A stretch of 64,000 bases of DNA from Antitrichia curtipendula. Lineage: Eukaryota > Streptophyta > Bryopsida > Hypnales > Leucodontaceae. The stretch's first letter is position 1; each line of letters starts with the position of its first letter. The DNA lies in NCBI GenBank assembly GCA_951230915.1, contig OX579636.1:21821567-21885566 (forward strand). Direction: 5' to 3'. Below the pieces are notes generated by a model. It had not been told where the DNA came from. It did not search any database and saw nothing but the letters and a program-made list of their open reading frames with translations. Positions 63,001 to 64,000 of the stretch are shown in pieces. The position numbers were made by a program, and so were the translations under genes.

Positions 63001-64000
63001 TGGAGATTCGGAGCCTGGAGCTTTGCAAGCAGTCTCAGGAAGTCAGCGCTACGTCCACTGCACATCAGGCAGAGCTAGAAATCTTGAAAACCATCATGGA
63101 AAGTGCCTCGTGGGAATTGCAGGAGAAAGACGAGATGATGATGTCACTTCGAGAGAAGTTGGAGCAAATCAGTGTGCGTTGTCTGGCTCTGGACGAGAAC
63201 AAGAAAGACCTTGCTGAGAGGTTGGAGATTCAGAGTCTGGAGCTTTGCAAGCAGTCTCAGAAAGCCAGCGCTACGTCCACTGCACATCAGGCAGAGCTAG
63301 AAATCTTGAAAACCATCAAGGAAATTGAATTGCAGGAGAAAGACGAGATGATGATGACACTTGGAGAGAAGTTGGAGCAAATCAGTGTGCGTTGTCTGGC
63401 TTTGGAGGAGAACAAGAAAGACCTTGTGGAGCGTTTGGAGATTCAGAGCCTGGAGCTTCGTAAGCAGTCTCAGGAAGCCAGCGCTGCATTTACTGCACAC
63501 CAGGCAGAGCTAGAAATCTTGAAAACTACCATGGAAATTGAATTGCAGGAGAAAGACGAGATGATGATGTCGCTTGGAGAGAAGCTGGAGCAAATCAGTG
63601 CGCGTTGTCTAGCTCTGGACGAGAATAAGAAAGACCTTGTGGAGCGTTTGGAGATTCAGAGCGTGGAGCTTTGTAAGCGGTCTCAGGAAGCCAATGCTGC
63701 ATCTACGGCTCACCTAATAGAGCTAGAAATTTTGAGAACCATTATTGATAGCGCCTCAAACGAATTGTTAGAGAAGGATCAGATTACATCTTCACTGCAG
63801 GAAAGTAGTGCAGAGACTCTGAAATTGCTCAATTCTTTGGAGATTTCCATGGTTGCTTCAGCTGAGATGGAGCATGAGAGGGATGAAATCCTTGCAACTG
63901 CGAACAACCTGGAAACGGAAAAAAGAGTGTTCAGAGATGAAGTTAACATAAAGTCACGGATTTGCGCTGATTTAGAGATGAAAATATTGAAGCTGCAAAC
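51057..64000 (+). CDS. Kinesin-12 (phragmoplast-orienting, POK-like), at least 2,943 aa, 3' end beyond window
   Basis: A plus-end microtubule motor of the kinesin-12 class, which in plants acts on the phragmoplast and preprophase-band/division site. Twenty-six exons join in frame. Residues 1-268 (51057-51860) are a Ser/Pro-rich disordered head. The motor occupies exons 2-12. Exons 13-25 (54642-54707, 54892-55101, 55331-55435, 55559-55794, 55960-56029, 56183-56236, 56394-56456, 56729-56808, 57060-57141, 57249-57335, 57440-57541, 57820-57900, 58018-58140) and exon 26 (58347 to the edge) are coiled coil. The very long tail matches POK1/POK2-type kinesin-12 (2,000-2,800 aa) better than the shorter PAKRP1 type. 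ATG 51057 was chosen because the exon is open from there and begins MTSRASSPRR. No disabling change was seen. Confidence 0.9.
52245..54526 (+). other. Kinesin motor domain, exons 2-12
   Basis: Exons 52245-52400, 52513-52596, 52772-52891, 53006-53119, 53237-53329, 53455-53544, 53655-53725, 53826-53900, 53998-54085, 54246-54304 and 54463-54526. Signatures in order: VILRTRPIN, FTFDHVAGEHITQENLF, ENCMAGYNSCMFCYGQ then TGSGKTHTMLGDI (P-loop split between exons 3 and 4), FLEIFNEQITDLL, NMNRESSRSHSVF (switch I), LNLVDLAGSER (switch II), NINKSLSTLG, HVPYRDSKLTYLLQ, DSLGGNSKT and LSTLKFAQRAKFIRN (motor end). All nucleotide-binding residues are present, so the motor should be active. Confidence 0.93.
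58347..64000 (+). other. Giant coiled-coil exon 26 of the kinesin (open to window edge)
   Basis: One open frame of at least 5,654 bp (over 1,880 codons) encoding Glu/Lys/Leu-rich heptads. Coding GC is higher than in the flanking introns. It contains the in-phase 71/74-residue repeat array at 62196-63730. No stop codon is reached in the window. Confidence 0.9.
62196..63730 (+). repeat. Seven in-frame 213/222-bp coding repeats in the kinesin tail
   Basis: The word CTAGAAAT (CTCGAAAT in the first) marks unit starts at 62196, 62418, 62640, 62862, 63075, 63297, 63510 and 63723, giving spacings of 222, 222, 222, 213, 222, 213 and 213 bp. Each unit encodes LEILKTI, then QEKD, EKLEQ, ARCLALDENKKDLVERLEIQ and SLELCKQSQ. 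The 213-bp units lack three codons between KTI and ELQEKD. All length changes are multiples of three, so the frame is kept. Confidence 0.95.

Overview
This looks like nuclear DNA of a land plant, most likely a bryophyte (moss-like). The reasons are short GT-AG introns of about 70-250 bp in many-exon genes, a giant phragmoplast-type kinesin-12, a GDSL lipase, AT-rich intergenic DNA and several DNA transposon families. The species cannot be fixed from the sequence alone. No rRNA, credible tRNA or CRISPR array was seen.

Layout. 0-8.9 kb is AT-rich repeat-derived DNA: two old direct repeats, a possible worn CACTA element, a 116-bp tandem repeat, a fragment of a ParB/methyltransferase-like gene (about 6.0-6.65 kb) and a well-preserved 222-bp CACTA MITE. 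8.92-23.32 kb is best read as one giant Mutator-like element. It has GC-rich inverted ends (about 66% match over the outer 35 bp) flanked by an exact 10-bp direct repeat. It carries two divergently oriented genes: on the minus strand a 12-exon gene of about 1,240 codons joining a ParB-like motif region to a beta-class (N4/N6) DNA amino-methyltransferase-like domain, and on the plus strand a MULE transposase with a SWIM zinc finger. Both have in-frame stops, and the minus-strand gene also has frameshifts. Intron 1 of the ParB/methyltransferase gene holds a seven-copy, 256-bp satellite with ABAB higher-order structure.

23.35-32.80 kb is a second, less certain element. It has imperfect 12-bp inverted ends, AT-rich subterminal tandem repeats, a decayed Plavaka-type (CACTA superfamily) transposase on the minus strand and an intact 371-residue unknown gene on the plus strand. 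Between the transposase and its left end lies a broken copy of part of a kinesin-12 gene, introns included. The intact homologue, and possible source, starts at 51.06 kb in this same window. A third, 5'-truncated ParB/methyltransferase copy (32.8-36.4 kb) follows and is interrupted by a 312-bp foldback MITE.

36.4-64 kb is the conserved genic part. It holds a complete five-exon GDSL esterase/lipase (364 aa) and the first 26 exons of a kinesin-12/POK-like gene. The kinesin's last visible exon runs open for more than 5.6 kb to the window edge and contains seven in-phase 71/74-residue coiled-coil repeats.

The most notable item is the ParB/methyltransferase-like family. It has three diverged, decayed copies, and the two copies that reach it both lack the catalytic DPPY tetrad. 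One copy sits inside a giant Mutator-like element. Exon structures were inferred by eye from splice signals, reading-frame continuity and comparison between the copies; no database search was possible.
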